A DNA stretch of 64,000 bases from JAPPLB01 sp965206655 (GCA_965206655.1 CBDBKC010000001.1:1-64000), one strand, 5' to 3'. Positions 34,538-44,413 are shown, counted from the first letter of the stretch. A program made the numbers and translations. Notes: generated by a model from the sequence alone, not told the origin.

Positions 34538-34675
34538 AGCGATGGAGGAAGCGGGCCGCGGTGCGACACAAGGGGCTTGTTTCCGGCGAAACGGGTACTC
34601 GTGAGCGGCTCGAAGGGCTGACCAACGCTCGAGCGCCGGGAGAATTCAGCGTAGCACGAAGAAAAGAAGCAACGC

Positions 34676-35065
34676 CTACGCGCAACCAGCCGCAGCATGC
34701 CACGCGTTCGCGCTACGGGCGGTTCGCTCTCTCATCGTGAGGAACTCCAGCAACACGATCATCTTGTGCGTAACATACTCCGTTTGCTTGATCGCCGTCC
34801 GGCCGCTGCCCGCCAGCCGCTCCGATTTGTGCCGAGCGATGCGACGCTGCTCGTATCGTTCAATGGCCCGCGCTCGGCAGCCGCGGGTTTCGGTTTCGTC
34901 GTTCAATGCGGGGTCGAGGGTTCGCGCTCCGAAGTAGGCCGCGATGTATCGCAACTCGTCGGTCGATAGCCCCTCCAGAAAATCTCGAGCTGACTCACGC
35001 CCTCCGAGCCGGCTCATGGACGATAACGCTTCAACGAGGTTTGTTCTAACAGTGACGGGATACAC
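34676..35065 (-). CDS. Hypothetical protein
   Basis: Up to 129 residues; an internal Met (MSRLGG) near residue 18 is an alternative start. ARDFLEGLSTDELRYIAAYF suggests a helical region and the rest is Arg/Lys-rich. No signal, no family recognised. Isolated on its strand. Confidence 0.5.
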   Translation of the reverse strand: MYPVTVRTNLVEALSSMSRLGGRESARDFLEGLSTDELRYIAAYFGARTLDPALNDETETRGCRARAIERYEQRRIARHKSERLAGSGRTAIKQTEYVTHKMIVLLEFLTMRERTARSANAWHAAAGCA

Positions 35066-35542
35066 CTAAACGCCCCTCCGGAGTAGTACCTAGTGACAGG
35101 ATGGTAAAGGGTTATTATCGCGCGTTTCATCACAGGCGTGCAACTTAGTACTAGCAGAACGCTTAGAATAGAAGCACCACAAATACGTGGTGTTATGGCG
35201 ATGGTTGTTTTCCGGGCCTCAGGTGTCTGTTTGGAGCCCTGAAGTGCAACTCCTCGTTCCATGCGGCTGGCCATCGGTTGACACCAGAGCCCCCCGTCAG
35301 GCCCCAAAGGCACCTAAACGGAGAATAGGAATACTAGAACTATGTTGGCCGTTGTGTAGCCGGCACTTCTCGCCACGTGGTGAGAAGTGCCGGCGAACTT
35401 CCCCTTTCCGGGGCTGAGAACGGCACTGACAAACTAGACCACTGAGCGGCGATGCGAAATCACGGCGATGTCGTGAACAGCCCGTCGTGGGACCAAGAAT
35501 CAACAACTTACGGCCAGCCAGTGCCGTGCTACTCTCGGGCCG
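35066..35542. other. Intergenic region with a long hairpin
   Basis: About 480 bp without a convincing gene. A perfect 13-bp stem lies at 35359-35394 (gccggcacttctc / gagaagtgccggc), probably a bidirectional terminator or a repeat. A short minus frame with a lipobox-like stretch (VLLVLSCTP, near 35170) is too weak to call. Confidence 0.45.
35359..35394. terminator. Perfect 13-bp stem-loop
   Basis: gccggcacttctc and gagaagtgccggc with a 10-base loop. No T-run follows; it lies downstream of the CDP-alcohol phosphotransferase gene (minus strand). Confidence 0.45.
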
Positions 35543-36247
35543 TTAACTTGACAGTACCGACTTATCAGCCTTGAACCATTTGAAACCTCCGAACACGAAT
35601 CCGTACAAGTACGTGGAGCCAAACCCTGCCGCAACGACGGGGGCAGCGTAGGGTGCCAGCCACGCCACAACCAGAGCCACATTGACCAGGCCGATGGAGA
35701 AAGCCGACTTCGTGGCACTCCTGATGAGCCCCGGCATGCGGTAGGGCAGGAGCATCGACACGGCATGCAGTGTGAATACGGCCGCGAGGGCGATCGCGAC
35801 ATCGAAATTGAAGACTCTCGCCAGAAGCAAGACGAAGAACAGGTGGCGAATCATCTCATTGGTTGGTGAGCCGACTCCCACGGTTGATCCAGGAACGATC
35901 CGTGAAACGACGCGGATCAGCATCGCTGTCACCGCGGCCACGGCCAGGACGCCGCAAATCCAGCCGTAGTGCATGCCGACCATCAATACGAATGCCGTGT
36001 GCGCCACGGCATCGCAGACGTTATCTAGAACTGCCCCAAATTCGCTCTTGATGTTGAGCTTGACCGCGACGATGCCGTCCAGGTCGTCCATGATGTTGTT
36101 GAGAACGATGAGCGGCAAGATGTACCGGTAGCCGTCGTCGAGAAAGAGCACACAGACGGGCAGCACACCCAGGAGTGAGAGGCCGTTCGCCAGGTTTCTG
36201 ACGATCCGATCTCTTCCCTCCATCAAAAAGCGCGCTTGTGCCGGCAT
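35543..36247 (-). CDS. CDP-alcohol phosphatidyltransferase family protein
   Basis: 234 residues with about six membrane helices. The catalytic pattern D-x2-D-G-x2-A-x(9)-G-x3-D-x3-D is visible in MDDLDGIVAVKLNIKSEFGA then VLDNVCD, with the usual Arg after Ala replaced by Val. The enzyme transfers a phospho-alcohol from a CDP-activated donor. It starts 13 bp after the methyltransferase gene; an alternative start is at 36223. In context it is the last step of the three-gene operon. Confidence 0.85.
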   Translation of the reverse strand: MPAQARFLMEGRDRIVRNLANGLSLLGVLPVCVLFLDDGYRYILPLIVLNNIMDDLDGIVAVKLNIKSEFGAVLDNVCDAVAHTAFVLMVGMHYGWICGVLAVAAVTAMLIRVVSRIVPGSTVGVGSPTNEMIRHLFFVLLLARVFNFDVAIALAAVFTLHAVSMLLPYRMPGLIRSATKSAFSIGLVNVALVVAWLAPYAAPVVAAGFGSTYLYGFVFGGFKWFKADKSVLSS

Positions 36248-36259
36248 CGCTGGACCAGA

Positions 36260-37102
36260 TCAGCCCGCTGCTCGCAGCACGAAAAAGTGATTCGTTAGGC
36301 GCGGGATCCGCAGCCCCAGCGCCTCGGACGCCCGAACAGCCAACGGGTCGCTCAAGCGTAGGGACCAGTAGGCGAGACGACCGACGATGGGGGTCAACCG
36401 CAATGGCTTCGGCATCATCTCCTTCCACTTGCGAACGGACTCACAGCCGATCTGAAGCAGTGCATAGGGCGCGTTCAACTCGACAGTTGAAACAGTGAGT
36501 CCAACTTCTTCGAAGATCCGCAGGTACGACGGGACAGAGCGGTACACTGCCTGATACTCTCCCTGGCGCGTGACGGTCCCCTCACGCACGGTGGTCTCCC
36601 TGCACAGGATCATGCCGCCGGCATCGAGGAAGGGGACGAGCTTCCGGAGAAGCGAAATCACGTCTTCGGTCTTGAGGTACATCAGCAGGCCGCCGAAGAA
36701 CATCAAAGAATAGACGCCTTCCGGCTCAAACTCGGATACGCTGCCGTGGAGAGTCTTGACATTGGCGTAGGGAGCGCAGCGGCGCTTCAGATCGTCATAC
36801 AGCGACAAGCTGGCCTCGATGGCGACAACGTTGGCGAACCGCGGGGAGAAGAACTCGGCCCAGTAGCCCATGCCACTTCCGAGGTCCAACACGGTTCCGT
36901 TGGTGTTGGCGCCAGCGATGAGGCGTTGGACAATTCTCGATTCTGCCAAGAATCGAAACCGACCCGCCCCCGTGGGGAAGCCAAATCCGTCCATCATGTA
37001 GGGCGCGAGGATCGAGGGCTGAGCGGCGTTCCAGTATTGGTGGACAGTCGCGTAGTCCAGCTCAGCCCTGCTGGACTTCAGACGCTGATCAAGCTGCCTC
37101 AC
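36260..37102 (-). CDS. SAM-dependent methyltransferase
   Basis: 280 residues, class I fold. Motif I is VLDLGSGMGYWAEFF, motif II VVAIEASLSLYDDL, and FEPEGVYSLMFFGGLLMYL follows. The C-terminus is hydrophobic with no obvious membrane segment. Located between the nucleotidyltransferase and the CDP-alcohol transferase, it may methylate the head group (for example an amino-alcohol) or another part of the product; the substrate is unknown. Confidence 0.85.
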   Translation of the reverse strand: MRQLDQRLKSSRAELDYATVHQYWNAAQPSILAPYMMDGFGFPTGAGRFRFLAESRIVQRLIAGANTNGTVLDLGSGMGYWAEFFSPRFANVVAIEASLSLYDDLKRRCAPYANVKTLHGSVSEFEPEGVYSLMFFGGLLMYLKTEDVISLLRKLVPFLDAGGMILCRETTVREGTVTRQGEYQAVYRSVPSYLRIFEEVGLTVSTVELNAPYALLQIGCESVRKWKEMMPKPLRLTPIVGRLAYWSLRLSDPLAVRASEALGLRIPRLTNHFFVLRAAG

Positions 37103-37138
37103 GAGGTTGGGGACCGGCGGCGCATCGTCGTCCTCGGT

Positions 37139-37963
37139 TTAGCCGAGTCCCGCGAAACCGCGGGTTTCACCCGCGATGTGCATTTTTTTCGCTTCGCGGC
37201 GACGCGAGTTCGCGAACAACCTCTCGGCGGCGCACAGATCCTCGAGCGTATCGATTTCGTACCAGTTCCCGTCGTCAAAGGATACGGCCCGCGCATCGAA
37301 TGCTCCGTCGACGGTCATGTCGCTGAAAACGGCCTCGTAGTAGTCGTTGACCCTGCCCGAGGAAACGTACGCATCGAGACATCTGCTCATGCGGCGCCAA
37401 GTGGACAGCGAGAGGCTGTGGATGTTCACGGTCTTGTAGGCGAGGGGATCTCGTGTGTCGCCACCTCCCAACTGGAACGCAATGACTCGTCCCGAGTCGT
37501 CCAGGGTGACGGTAGTACCGTCCATCCACGGCTGTTGGGTCGCGAGAGCGATCCTGTCCGGGTGCAGCATCCCTGACAGCAGACAGGCCTCGAAGAAAAG
37601 GTCACACTCCAGGAGGAGAAACGACCGCTCGATTGCCTTCCGGGCCAACCACAGCGAGTAGAGGTTGTTCGTCGTTCGATATCGTGGGTTGTGGATATAG
37701 CTGACTTTCAGATCGGACACGGAGCTACCCAGGAACTCTCGAATCTGGTCGGCCTGGTGACCGACAACGACGATCAAATCCTCAAACCCCCAGTGCTCCA
37801 GACATGCTATTTGTTGCTTGAGGATGGGGACGCCGTTGACTTCAGTGAGGCACTTGTGGCTGGTGTCCGTTAGCGAGCAAAGTCGACTGCCGGTTCCGGC
37901 TGCGAGCAGCAATGCGGTTCGTACGCGGTCGGGTTTCAAGATTGAGCCCCTGTCTGTTCCCAT
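37139..37963 (-). CDS. Sugar-phosphate / phosphocholine-type nucleotidyltransferase
   Basis: 274 residues. Signature LLLAAGTGSRLCSLTDTSHK with KCL, then NNLYSLWLARKAI, typical of LicC/PntC-like cytidylyltransferases rather than of glucose-1-phosphate enzymes. LLECDLFFE holds the metal-binding Asp. It probably activates a phosphoryl-alcohol (for example phosphocholine, 2-aminoethylphosphonate or inositol phosphate) with CTP, supplying the CDP-donor for the transferase at 35543. First gene of the operon. Confidence 0.8.
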   Translation of the reverse strand: MGTDRGSILKPDRVRTALLLAAGTGSRLCSLTDTSHKCLTEVNGVPILKQQIACLEHWGFEDLIVVVGHQADQIREFLGSSVSDLKVSYIHNPRYRTTNNLYSLWLARKAIERSFLLLECDLFFEACLLSGMLHPDRIALATQQPWMDGTTVTLDDSGRVIAFQLGGGDTRDPLAYKTVNIHSLSLSTWRRMSRCLDAYVSSGRVNDYYEAVFSDMTVDGAFDARAVSFDDGNWYEIDTLEDLCAAERLFANSRRREAKKMHIAGETRGFAGLG

Positions 37964-38039
37964 CGAGATCCTTTTCCATCGTCCCTAGCCCAGGATTGCC
38001 GGTTTGGCAATCCTGGTGCAGACAAGCGTAGCAATTCCC

Positions 38040-38171
38040 GCGACTGCGCGGCAACGCTTTCCGTATCGCCTTCCGGTTCCAGCTTTGTGTCTTCGGCTCT
38101 ATAGACCACGCTCATCCCGCCCTCGCCGAGCTCTCGGTGATCTTGTAGTGGCTGATGGTCTGGCCAATCAC
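38040..38171 (-). pseudogene. Ser/Thr kinase, N-terminal remnant 1
   Basis: The minus strand reads MIGQTISHYKITE, then (frameshifted) LGEGGMSVVYRAEDTKLE, the start of a kinase like that at 20782, and then decays. It lies upstream of the nucleotidyltransferase gene. Confidence 0.75.
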
Positions 38172-38589
38172 GACACGCTAATTCTATCGCGATCAGATAC
38201 CGGGTGAGAACCGATGTCACTCGCTATCAGTCGGAGCCCGACCCAAACCATTGGTTTGGGGCCGGCTTCCGACCGTCCGGCAAGCTGAGTGGACTCAGGG
38301 AGCGGGCAGGTGGAGAGAAGGCGTGTTTTCCCGACGGCTAGCGCCAGAGGCGCTGCTGCGGGCCTTGAGGGCAGATGGCATCGGTGAGACTCGACGGTAC
38401 GTAGCTCGTAACTTTCTTCATATCAATATTATACAGAGATTCTACCCGAATAATTTATGATTTGGCTTGGCTACCGCGATCAGAAACTCTCTTTGGTTTC
38501 AGTGCTTTAGCTACCTGCATACTGGGCTTGAGAAGCAGATCTGACTGTCCCCCTATCAAGGTCGAGGTTGGAGGGGCTTGACGGCATTC
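38172..38589. other. Intergenic region with a palindrome
   Basis: No gene recognised. A palindrome gcccgacccaaaccattggtttggggccggc lies near 38238-38270. AT content rises after 38400. Confidence 0.45.
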
Positions 38590-38820
38590 GTACCCCCTCC
38601 GCCAAAAACTTAGTCACAAGCCCAGAAAATATTTCTAGCCTCTAGTTTCAATAACTTAGCTCCCGCCACTCCCGCTAGCCCACCACCTCGGGTGCATACT
38701 ATTCCCGGGAGAGCGTATTCCAAACTCCTCCCCTATTCCGGCCGAAGGTGCGCCTGCGCAAGCAACGGAGCGCCCGATGTAAATCGGGCGAACCGCGCCG
38801 CAAGCGCGGAAACCTTCGAC
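38590..38820 (+). repeat. Upstream part of duplicated module, copy 1
   Basis: The stretch from tagtcacaagcc to ccttcgaccctcta matches 45030-45335 with shared blocks (gcatactattcccgggag, ggccgaaggt, caacggagcg, gcgcggaaacc). It probably holds a promoter and an RNA leader of small hairpins (cgcccgatgtaaatcgggcg). An IS200/IS605 element now separates it from its gene. Confidence 0.7.
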
Positions 38821-39420
38821 CCTCTAAACAACCACCGCCTGAAAGGCGGTGGGTTCATTTACGACTGAAAGTCGGCTTGCGGCTGAAGCCGCCTGAAGAA
38901 GCCCCGGCTCAGAGCCGGCTCAAGGCTTGGTGGGCGTTGTGATCTTGAAGCCCTGGTCGTCTTCGTCCCATTGCTGCCTCTCAATGTAATTCTTAATCGT
39001 TTCCTCGTCCACTGCGCCCACCGTCGCGCAGAAATATCCCCGCGCCCACAGGTGCTGCCCCCAATATCGCTTCCGCAATTCCCCAAACTCATCTTGCAGC
39101 CGTCGCGACGACCTGCCTTTCACATACTGCACCAGCTTCGACGGCGCCAACTGTGGCGGTGCCGATACCAATACATGCACATGATCCGGCGACACAGCGC
39201 CCCGAATCACCACCACTTCTCGCGCTTGACAGCTCTGCCGGATCAGATCCCGTGTCCGCTCCGCCACCCTGCCCCGCAAGACTTTGTAGCGATATTTCGT
39301 GATCCAGACCAAGTGATACTTGATGTCGTAGACCGCGTGCGCCCCTCGCCGATATTCGCCCATCCTCCTATTGTCATCCAGACCCGCTTGAAGCTGACCG
39401 CCTGAAAGGCGGTGGGTTTA
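38821..39420 (-). mobile_element. IS200/IS605-type element, complete
   Basis: A TnpA gene is flanked by hairpin ends (ccaccgcctgaaaggcggtgg at 38829-38850; ccgcctgaaaggcgg near 39400-39416). No accessory TnpB is present. It is inserted between the duplicated leader and the gene at 39462. Exact boundaries are uncertain. Confidence 0.85.
38920..39363 (-). CDS. tnpA: IS200/IS605 transposase TnpA (Y1)
   Basis: 147 residues. HUH motif in SPDHVHVLVSAPP and catalytic Tyr in NYIERQQW. YHLVWITKYRYKVLRG is the standard N-terminus. It moves single-stranded DNA by recognising the end hairpins. Full length for the family. Confidence 0.93.
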   Translation of the reverse strand: MGEYRRGAHAVYDIKYHLVWITKYRYKVLRGRVAERTRDLIRQSCQAREVVVIRGAVSPDHVHVLVSAPPQLAPSKLVQYVKGRSSRRLQDEFGELRKRYWGQHLWARGYFCATVGAVDEETIKNYIERQQWDEDDQGFKITTPTKP

Positions 39421-39461
39421 GACCTGGTGATGGAACTAAATCAAAGTCAGGAGAAATCACC

Positions 39462-40199
39462 ATGTCCACAGCAGCACAGCAGCAAGCCAACAAAGAAAAC
39501 GCGCAACATTCCACCGGCCCGCGCACCGAAGAAGGCAAACAGCGTACCTCACAAAACGCACTCAAACACGGCCTCTACGCCACCGACCCGCTCATCCGCG
39601 GCGAAGACCCCGACGACTTCTACGCACACGGCGCCGAGCTCGAGTACCAACTCCGGCCGGCGAACGCTGTCGAGGAAGACCTCGTCGAGCAAATCATCGA
39701 CATCACCTGGCGCCTGAAACGCTGCGCGCGCATCGAGTCCGCCGTCATCAACGAGCTCTACGACACCGTGGCCGCGCAGCCGCAAAACCACGACAAAGAC
39801 CCCGATGAGATACTCGGCAAGGCCCTCACCCACAACGACGCTCTCAGCCGCCACAGCCGCCGCGAGGCGCAGCTCGCCCGCCGCTACCACGCCGCCATGA
39901 AAGAGCTCTGCGAAGCCCGCAAGCGACGGGCCCAAAGCGCCTTTTTCAGCGGCCTCGATGCCGCGCTGCGGCCCAAACCACAGGCCGAATCGACAGCCAA
40001 CACCGATCCCGCCCCCAAGACCAACGGCGACGCCGAAATGACGGAACCGACCCAATCCGTCGCAACTCTATTAGAATCAATAGCCCCGATCAACTCCCCG
40101 GACCGCGAGCCCGACCCAACCGCCCCCGGCATCAGCGACCCGCATCCGATCCAGCCGGAAACCCAAGGCGAAATCGCCAATCAGGAGGCCGCCAAGTAA
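39462..40199 (+). CDS. Conserved hypothetical protein, module copy 1
   Basis: 245 residues preceded by tcaggagaaatcacc. The N-terminus (STGPRTEEGKQRTSQNALKH) is a motif of a paralogous family of unknown function common in Bryobacterales. The middle is helical and charged (EDLVEQIIDITWRLKRCARI) and the C-terminus Pro/Thr-rich and acidic. It is about 93% identical to the copy at 45361. The IS200 element lies 40 bp upstream, between gene and leader region. Function unknown; family abundance suggests a mobile or DNA-associated role. Confidence 0.85.
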   Translation: MSTAAQQQANKENAQHSTGPRTEEGKQRTSQNALKHGLYATDPLIRGEDPDDFYAHGAELEYQLRPANAVEEDLVEQIIDITWRLKRCARIESAVINELYDTVAAQPQNHDKDPDEILGKALTHNDALSRHSRREAQLARRYHAAMKELCEARKRRAQSAFFSGLDAALRPKPQAESTANTDPAPKTNGDAEMTEPTQSVATLLESIAPINSPDREPDPTAPGISDPHPIQPETQGEIANQEAAK

Positions 40200-40261
40200 C
40201 CCCAACCCCATCTCCCCACCACGAACCACCCCACCCCAAAAACACCGTGTACCACACCTGC

Positions 40262-40599
40262 GCCCAGTTCGACCGCAAGTCAGCGTCGATCCACCGCAGG
40301 TGCCGGATGCCTGACGAAACCGGATGCGTGTGCGCGTCAATGAAACCGGGAACCACCGTCTTGCCACGCAGGTCGATCTTCTTCGTGCCGGCCGCCGCCA
40401 GGTTCAGCACTTCATCATCGCTCCCAACGGCCAACAGTCTGTCACCCGCAATCGCGACAGCCTGAGCCCGAGGCTGCCTCGCGTCGACCGTATGAATCGT
40501 CGCGCCGTGAAGAATAACGTCCGGCCGCGTCCGCGCCGCTCGCGCCGAAGCAGCCGCCAGCATGCCCAGAAATCCTCGGCGAGTTGTCGTGGGAAACAT
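40262..40599 (-). pseudogene. Amidohydrolase (YtcJ-like), N-terminal fragment
   Basis: About 113 codons from ATG 40599: a Tat-like signal (TTRRGFLGMLAAASA), then VILHGATIHTVDARQPRAQA and the metal-binding GKTVVPGFIDAHTHP of the amidohydrolase family. The frame is truncated after RWIDADLRS where the duplicated module begins, so the catalytic barrel is missing. Confidence 0.8.
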
Positions 40600-40689
40600 G
40601 GTAAACTCCTCCGTGCGAAAAGCGTGCGTCCCCGACCACCTGTGATGCCTCGATCTGTCCTGGCCCGCCGAAGTGTCCTGCGCAAGCGC

Positions 40690-42711
40690 TTACCCAGATT
40701 GAACCTCGTCGACTTCGTTGACTTCCTCCAGCAGCGCCCGCGCCTCCGCTCGCTGCTCGGCCGTCCCCAGCAGAGCGAGCATGTCCCCTGGTTCTATCAC
40801 CCAGTCCGGCCCGGGGTTCGACGTCACTATTTCGCCCCGCCGGACCGCTACTGCCGACGCGCCGGTGTTCTTGCGGATGCCAACTTCTCCGATCGTCGAG
40901 CTGGCAACGGTCGCCGCCTCGGGAATCGTCACCCAATCCAGCTCCAGGGCGTCGCCCGCGGTGCGCAGATGCGTCAGCAGCTCTCTGTATCGGCCGGACA
41001 GGGGACCTTGCCGCAACGGCTGATAGAGATCTCCACGGACAACTTCACTGAAGCGCTGAATCTCGTGTGTTGGAACCGAATAGTGCAGTAGCACCTGGCG
41101 GGCCAGTTCCAGGCCGGCTTCAAACTGCGGCTGCACGGCCTCGTAAACTCCCAGCTCATTCAGCTCACTGAGGTGCTCATGGTAGAGCGCCCGAGCGACG
41201 ACATGAAGGGAGGGATTCAGATGCCGGGCTTGCTCGACGGTCAGCCGTGTGCCCACTGCGTCGGGCAACGTCACCAGCAGCAGCCTCGCCTTCTGCACGC
41301 CCGCCGCCTCCAGTACCTTCTCTGCTGAAGAGTCCCCCCAGACGACCGGGAGCCCTTGCCGCCGGGCGGTCTCTGCTCTCTCATGATTCAGCTCGATCAC
41401 CACAAACGGCAGGCCGACCTGCCGCATGACTTCCACTGCCGCCCGCCCCGAGCGCCCCAGTCCGGCGACGACCACATGCGCTTCCAGACCTTCCGAGGGG
41501 ACATGGGCCACGCTCGCGGGCCGTTCGACGGGCCGATAACGTCTCCACACACCATGCAGGGGCTCAGCAAGACGAGCCAGGCCGGGCGAAAGGACCATCG
41601 TCGCCAAGGTCACCGTCAAGGCCAGTGCATACTCTTCCTCAGTGAAGTTCCCCCCCTTTTGCCCGGCGCGAGCCAGTACAAAAGCGAACTCACCGACTTG
41701 CGACAACCCCAGCCCCACTGCCCAGGGCACCATCTCCGAATAGCCAAAGGCACGAACCATCAACCCGATCAGGGCGGCCTTGAAGAACAAGACCAGCCCT
41801 ATCGTAACGGCCACCTGCGTAAAGTGAGTCCCGATAAGAGCGAGGTCGAGCAGCATCCCGGCCGACGCAAAGAAGAGCAGCCCGAAGATGTCCCGCAGGG
41901 GCACGATGTCGCTCAGAGCTTGATGACTGAATTCGGATTCGCTAAGCACCATGCCGGCCACGAACGCACCTAGCGCGAACGAAAGCCCGAAAAGATAAGT
42001 TCCATAGCCGACCCCGACGCCCAGGGCGACGATCGTCACCAGGAAAAGCTCCCGGGAATTCAAACCGGCGACTTTTCTAAGAAACGCCGGAATGAGCCTT
42101 GTCCCAAGAAAAACCATCGCACCTAAGAACAGCGCACCTTGGAACACCGCTTGTGCGAGCGCGGGCAGAGCGTTTTGCAGGTCCCCAAGCTTGGGCAAGA
42201 GAATGAGCAGCGGTGCCACCGCCAGATCTTGAACCACCAGGATCCCGATCATCACGCGGCTGCTCAGCCTGCGGGTGGCCCCCTGCGCCGTCAGAATCTT
42301 GATCACGACCATCGTGCTCGAAAGCGAAAACATGGCTCCCAGCCAAAGCGCGGGCTCGTGGCCCCAGCCAAGCACCGTGCGGCCGAGGCCATATCCGAAA
42401 GCTGCAGTCAGCAGAATTTGAATCGGCCCGCCGATGACCGCCACGCGCCGCACCGACCGCAGGTCGCGAAAAGAAACTTCCAGGCCGAGCGCAAAGAGCA
42501 ACAGGGCCACCCCGATTTCCGCCAACAGCTCGATGTCGTCGATCTCGACGACCGTGGGGCCGGCGGTATGAGGTCCCACCATCACCCCAGCCAGGATGTA
42601 GCCGACCAGCAGCGGTTGCCCAAGGCGCTGTGCCAGGAGCCCTCCCAGCAGTGCCGCGACCACAATGAGAACAATGTCAGCGGCTATACCCACAGGCAAC
42701 GATTGTCCCAT
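40690..42711 (-). CDS. Kef-type cation:proton antiporter with TrkA domains
   Basis: 673 residues. A Na+/H+ exchanger (CPA2) membrane domain of about 12 helices (AALLGGLLAQRLGQPLLVGY, FALGAFVAGMVLSESEF) spans residues 1-390. It is followed by an RCK/TrkA-N domain (VVVAGLGRSGRAAVEVMRQV, WGDSSAEKVLEAAG) and a TrkA-C domain at the end (GPDWVIEPGDMLALLGT). It probably exports K+ or Na+ in exchange for protons, gated by a nucleotide. The neighbouring TrkH on the same strand suggests a K+ homeostasis group. Confidence 0.92.
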   Translation of the reverse strand: MGQSLPVGIAADIVLIVVAALLGGLLAQRLGQPLLVGYILAGVMVGPHTAGPTVVEIDDIELLAEIGVALLLFALGLEVSFRDLRSVRRVAVIGGPIQILLTAAFGYGLGRTVLGWGHEPALWLGAMFSLSSTMVVIKILTAQGATRRLSSRVMIGILVVQDLAVAPLLILLPKLGDLQNALPALAQAVFQGALFLGAMVFLGTRLIPAFLRKVAGLNSRELFLVTIVALGVGVGYGTYLFGLSFALGAFVAGMVLSESEFSHQALSDIVPLRDIFGLLFFASAGMLLDLALIGTHFTQVAVTIGLVLFFKAALIGLMVRAFGYSEMVPWAVGLGLSQVGEFAFVLARAGQKGGNFTEEEYALALTVTLATMVLSPGLARLAEPLHGVWRRYRPVERPASVAHVPSEGLEAHVVVAGLGRSGRAAVEVMRQVGLPFVVIELNHERAETARRQGLPVVWGDSSAEKVLEAAGVQKARLLLVTLPDAVGTRLTVEQARHLNPSLHVVARALYHEHLSELNELGVYEAVQPQFEAGLELARQVLLHYSVPTHEIQRFSEVVRGDLYQPLRQGPLSGRYRELLTHLRTAGDALELDWVTIPEAATVASSTIGEVGIRKNTGASAVAVRRGEIVTSNPGPDWVIEPGDMLALLGTAEQRAEARALLEEVNEVDEVQSG

Positions 42712-42961
42712 GCCCCAGCAAACTGGGTTGCAAGGACCGATGAATGGACAGGAGGTAGGACTGGCACTTTCGGGCCGTTAGGCGAGCAACAAACGTGAGG
42801 TTTGCAGGCCTGCTAGGGAAGGGTCCCGCCGTCCGGCTTAGGTGGGGCCGAGGCTGCGCTTTGCCTCGTGTTGCGTGTAAGCTTCTCGTGCTCCTCGCGC
42901 GCGACGACGCATCGAGGATGCTCGGCGCCGCCGGAATTGAACCTGCACGCTAGCCAACCCC

Positions 42962-44413
42962 CTACTTGCGCCAGAACCAAGGCGTCAGCAGAACGAGCGC
43001 GGAGTAGAACTCGAGGCGACCGGCAATCATACAAACACTCAAGACCCATTTGGCTCCGGCAGGCAGCCAGCCGTAGTTGTCGAACGGCCCAACTCCTCCA
43101 AACGCGGGGCCGATGTTGAATACCGCGGCAATGGCCGCGGTGAGCGATGTCAAGACGTCCACACCCATTGAGGCCAGCAACAGAGACGCCGCCAAGACGA
43201 TGGCGGCGGCAATGTAAACCGGGTTCAGCAAGCTTAGGACTGTCGACTCCGGGATGACGCGCGATCCGAGACGAACCGTGAACACCCCGCGCCGCTCCAC
43301 CATACGCTTGAGTTCTCGGTCGACCACCTTGGTGAGCAGCAACAGACGCGCAACCTTGAGACCGCCCGACGTAGAGCCCGTACAGCCGCCGACGAACATC
43401 AAACCCAGAAGCAGCATTTGCCCGAGCGGATGCCACAGCTCAAAGTCGTCCGTCACAAGTCCCGTCGTGGTCGTAATCGATGTTACTTGAAAGAAACCGG
43501 CGCGGAGCGCGGGCTCCCAGGCATAGCCGTTGTGAAAACGGAGCAAAACCGTGGCGACGACGCCGGCCATGAGAAGGATGCTGACGTAAGCCCTAAGCTG
43601 GACATCCTTCAGGACCGCGAGAGGGCTTCGCTCCAGCCAAAACCGGTAGTGCAGAATCATGCTGATTCCGCCTAAGAACATGAAAGCGATAATCACGTAT
43701 TCCACAGCTGGGTTCTGAAAGCTCGCGACGCTGGCGCTGCGGCTCGAGAACCCGCCGGTGCCCAAGACTGAGAACGTGTGGCACAGCGCATCGAAGTTAC
43801 CCATTCCGGCCCAGCGCAGGGCGATGTACGAAGCGAGCGAAAGCCCCAAGTACACTTTCCACAGCGCCAATGCTGTCTCCGTAACCCGCGGCTTCAATTT
43901 CTCTGAGGCCGCGCCAGAGAACTCAGCTTGATAAAGGCTTACGCCGCCGTGTCCGACGAGAGGTAGGACGGCCACCCCGAGTAATATGATTCCCATCCCG
44001 CCGAACCAGTGGGTGAGGCTACGCCAGAACAGAATCGGCTTTCCGAGCCGCTCGACGTCATTGAGGACGGTAGCGCCCGACGCTGAAAACCCCGAGGCGG
44101 CCTCGAAGAATGCGTCTATAAAGCTCGGAAACTCAGGCGAAAGGTAGAAGGGGAGGCCGCCAAAAACAGACACCGAAGTCCAAGTGGCTGTTACCAACAA
44201 AAGCGCTTCGCGATGACGAAGTTCGCGAGTGGGACGGGGCAGCAGAAAAGTCAAAAGACCGCCGGCCGATGCGCAGATGAACAACGAGATCAGCAACGGC
44301 CGAAGCGGTCCGGACGATGTCAACAATCCATACAGAATCGGCGCCGTCAGCGCCACCGACAGAAACAGGAGGAACTGCCCTAAGACGTAGGCGATTGAGT
44401 CGAACCGCAACAC
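42962..44413 (-). CDS. trkH: TrkH-family potassium uptake protein
   Basis: 483 residues, mostly membrane helices. Four pore repeats are visible with selectivity-filter-like Gly: FSASGATVLNDVERL, SVLGTGGFSSRS, TSITTTTGLVTDDF and an FNIGPAFGGVGPF near the end. VGGCTGSTSGGLKVARLL is family-typical. It imports K+ and normally needs a TrkA regulator; none is adjacent, though the Kef protein downstream carries RCK domains of its own. Confidence 0.92.
   Translation of the reverse strand: MLRFDSIAYVLGQFLLFLSVALTAPILYGLLTSSGPLRPLLISLFICASAGGLLTFLLPRPTRELRHREALLLVTATWTSVSVFGGLPFYLSPEFPSFIDAFFEAASGFSASGATVLNDVERLGKPILFWRSLTHWFGGMGIILLGVAVLPLVGHGGVSLYQAEFSGAASEKLKPRVTETALALWKVYLGLSLASYIALRWAGMGNFDALCHTFSVLGTGGFSSRSASVASFQNPAVEYVIIAFMFLGGISMILHYRFWLERSPLAVLKDVQLRAYVSILLMAGVVATVLLRFHNGYAWEPALRAGFFQVTSITTTTGLVTDDFELWHPLGQMLLLGLMFVGGCTGSTSGGLKVARLLLLTKVVDRELKRMVERRGVFTVRLGSRVIPESTVLSLLNPVYIAAAIVLAASLLLASMGVDVLTSLTAAIAAVFNIGPAFGGVGPFDNYGWLPAGAKWVLSVCMIAGRLEFYSALVLLTPWFWRK

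Noticed and set aside
35014..35313. Possible small lipoprotein (minus strand)
   Set aside because: A lipobox-like stretch exists but the frame has no clear start or ribosome-binding site and overlaps another ORF.
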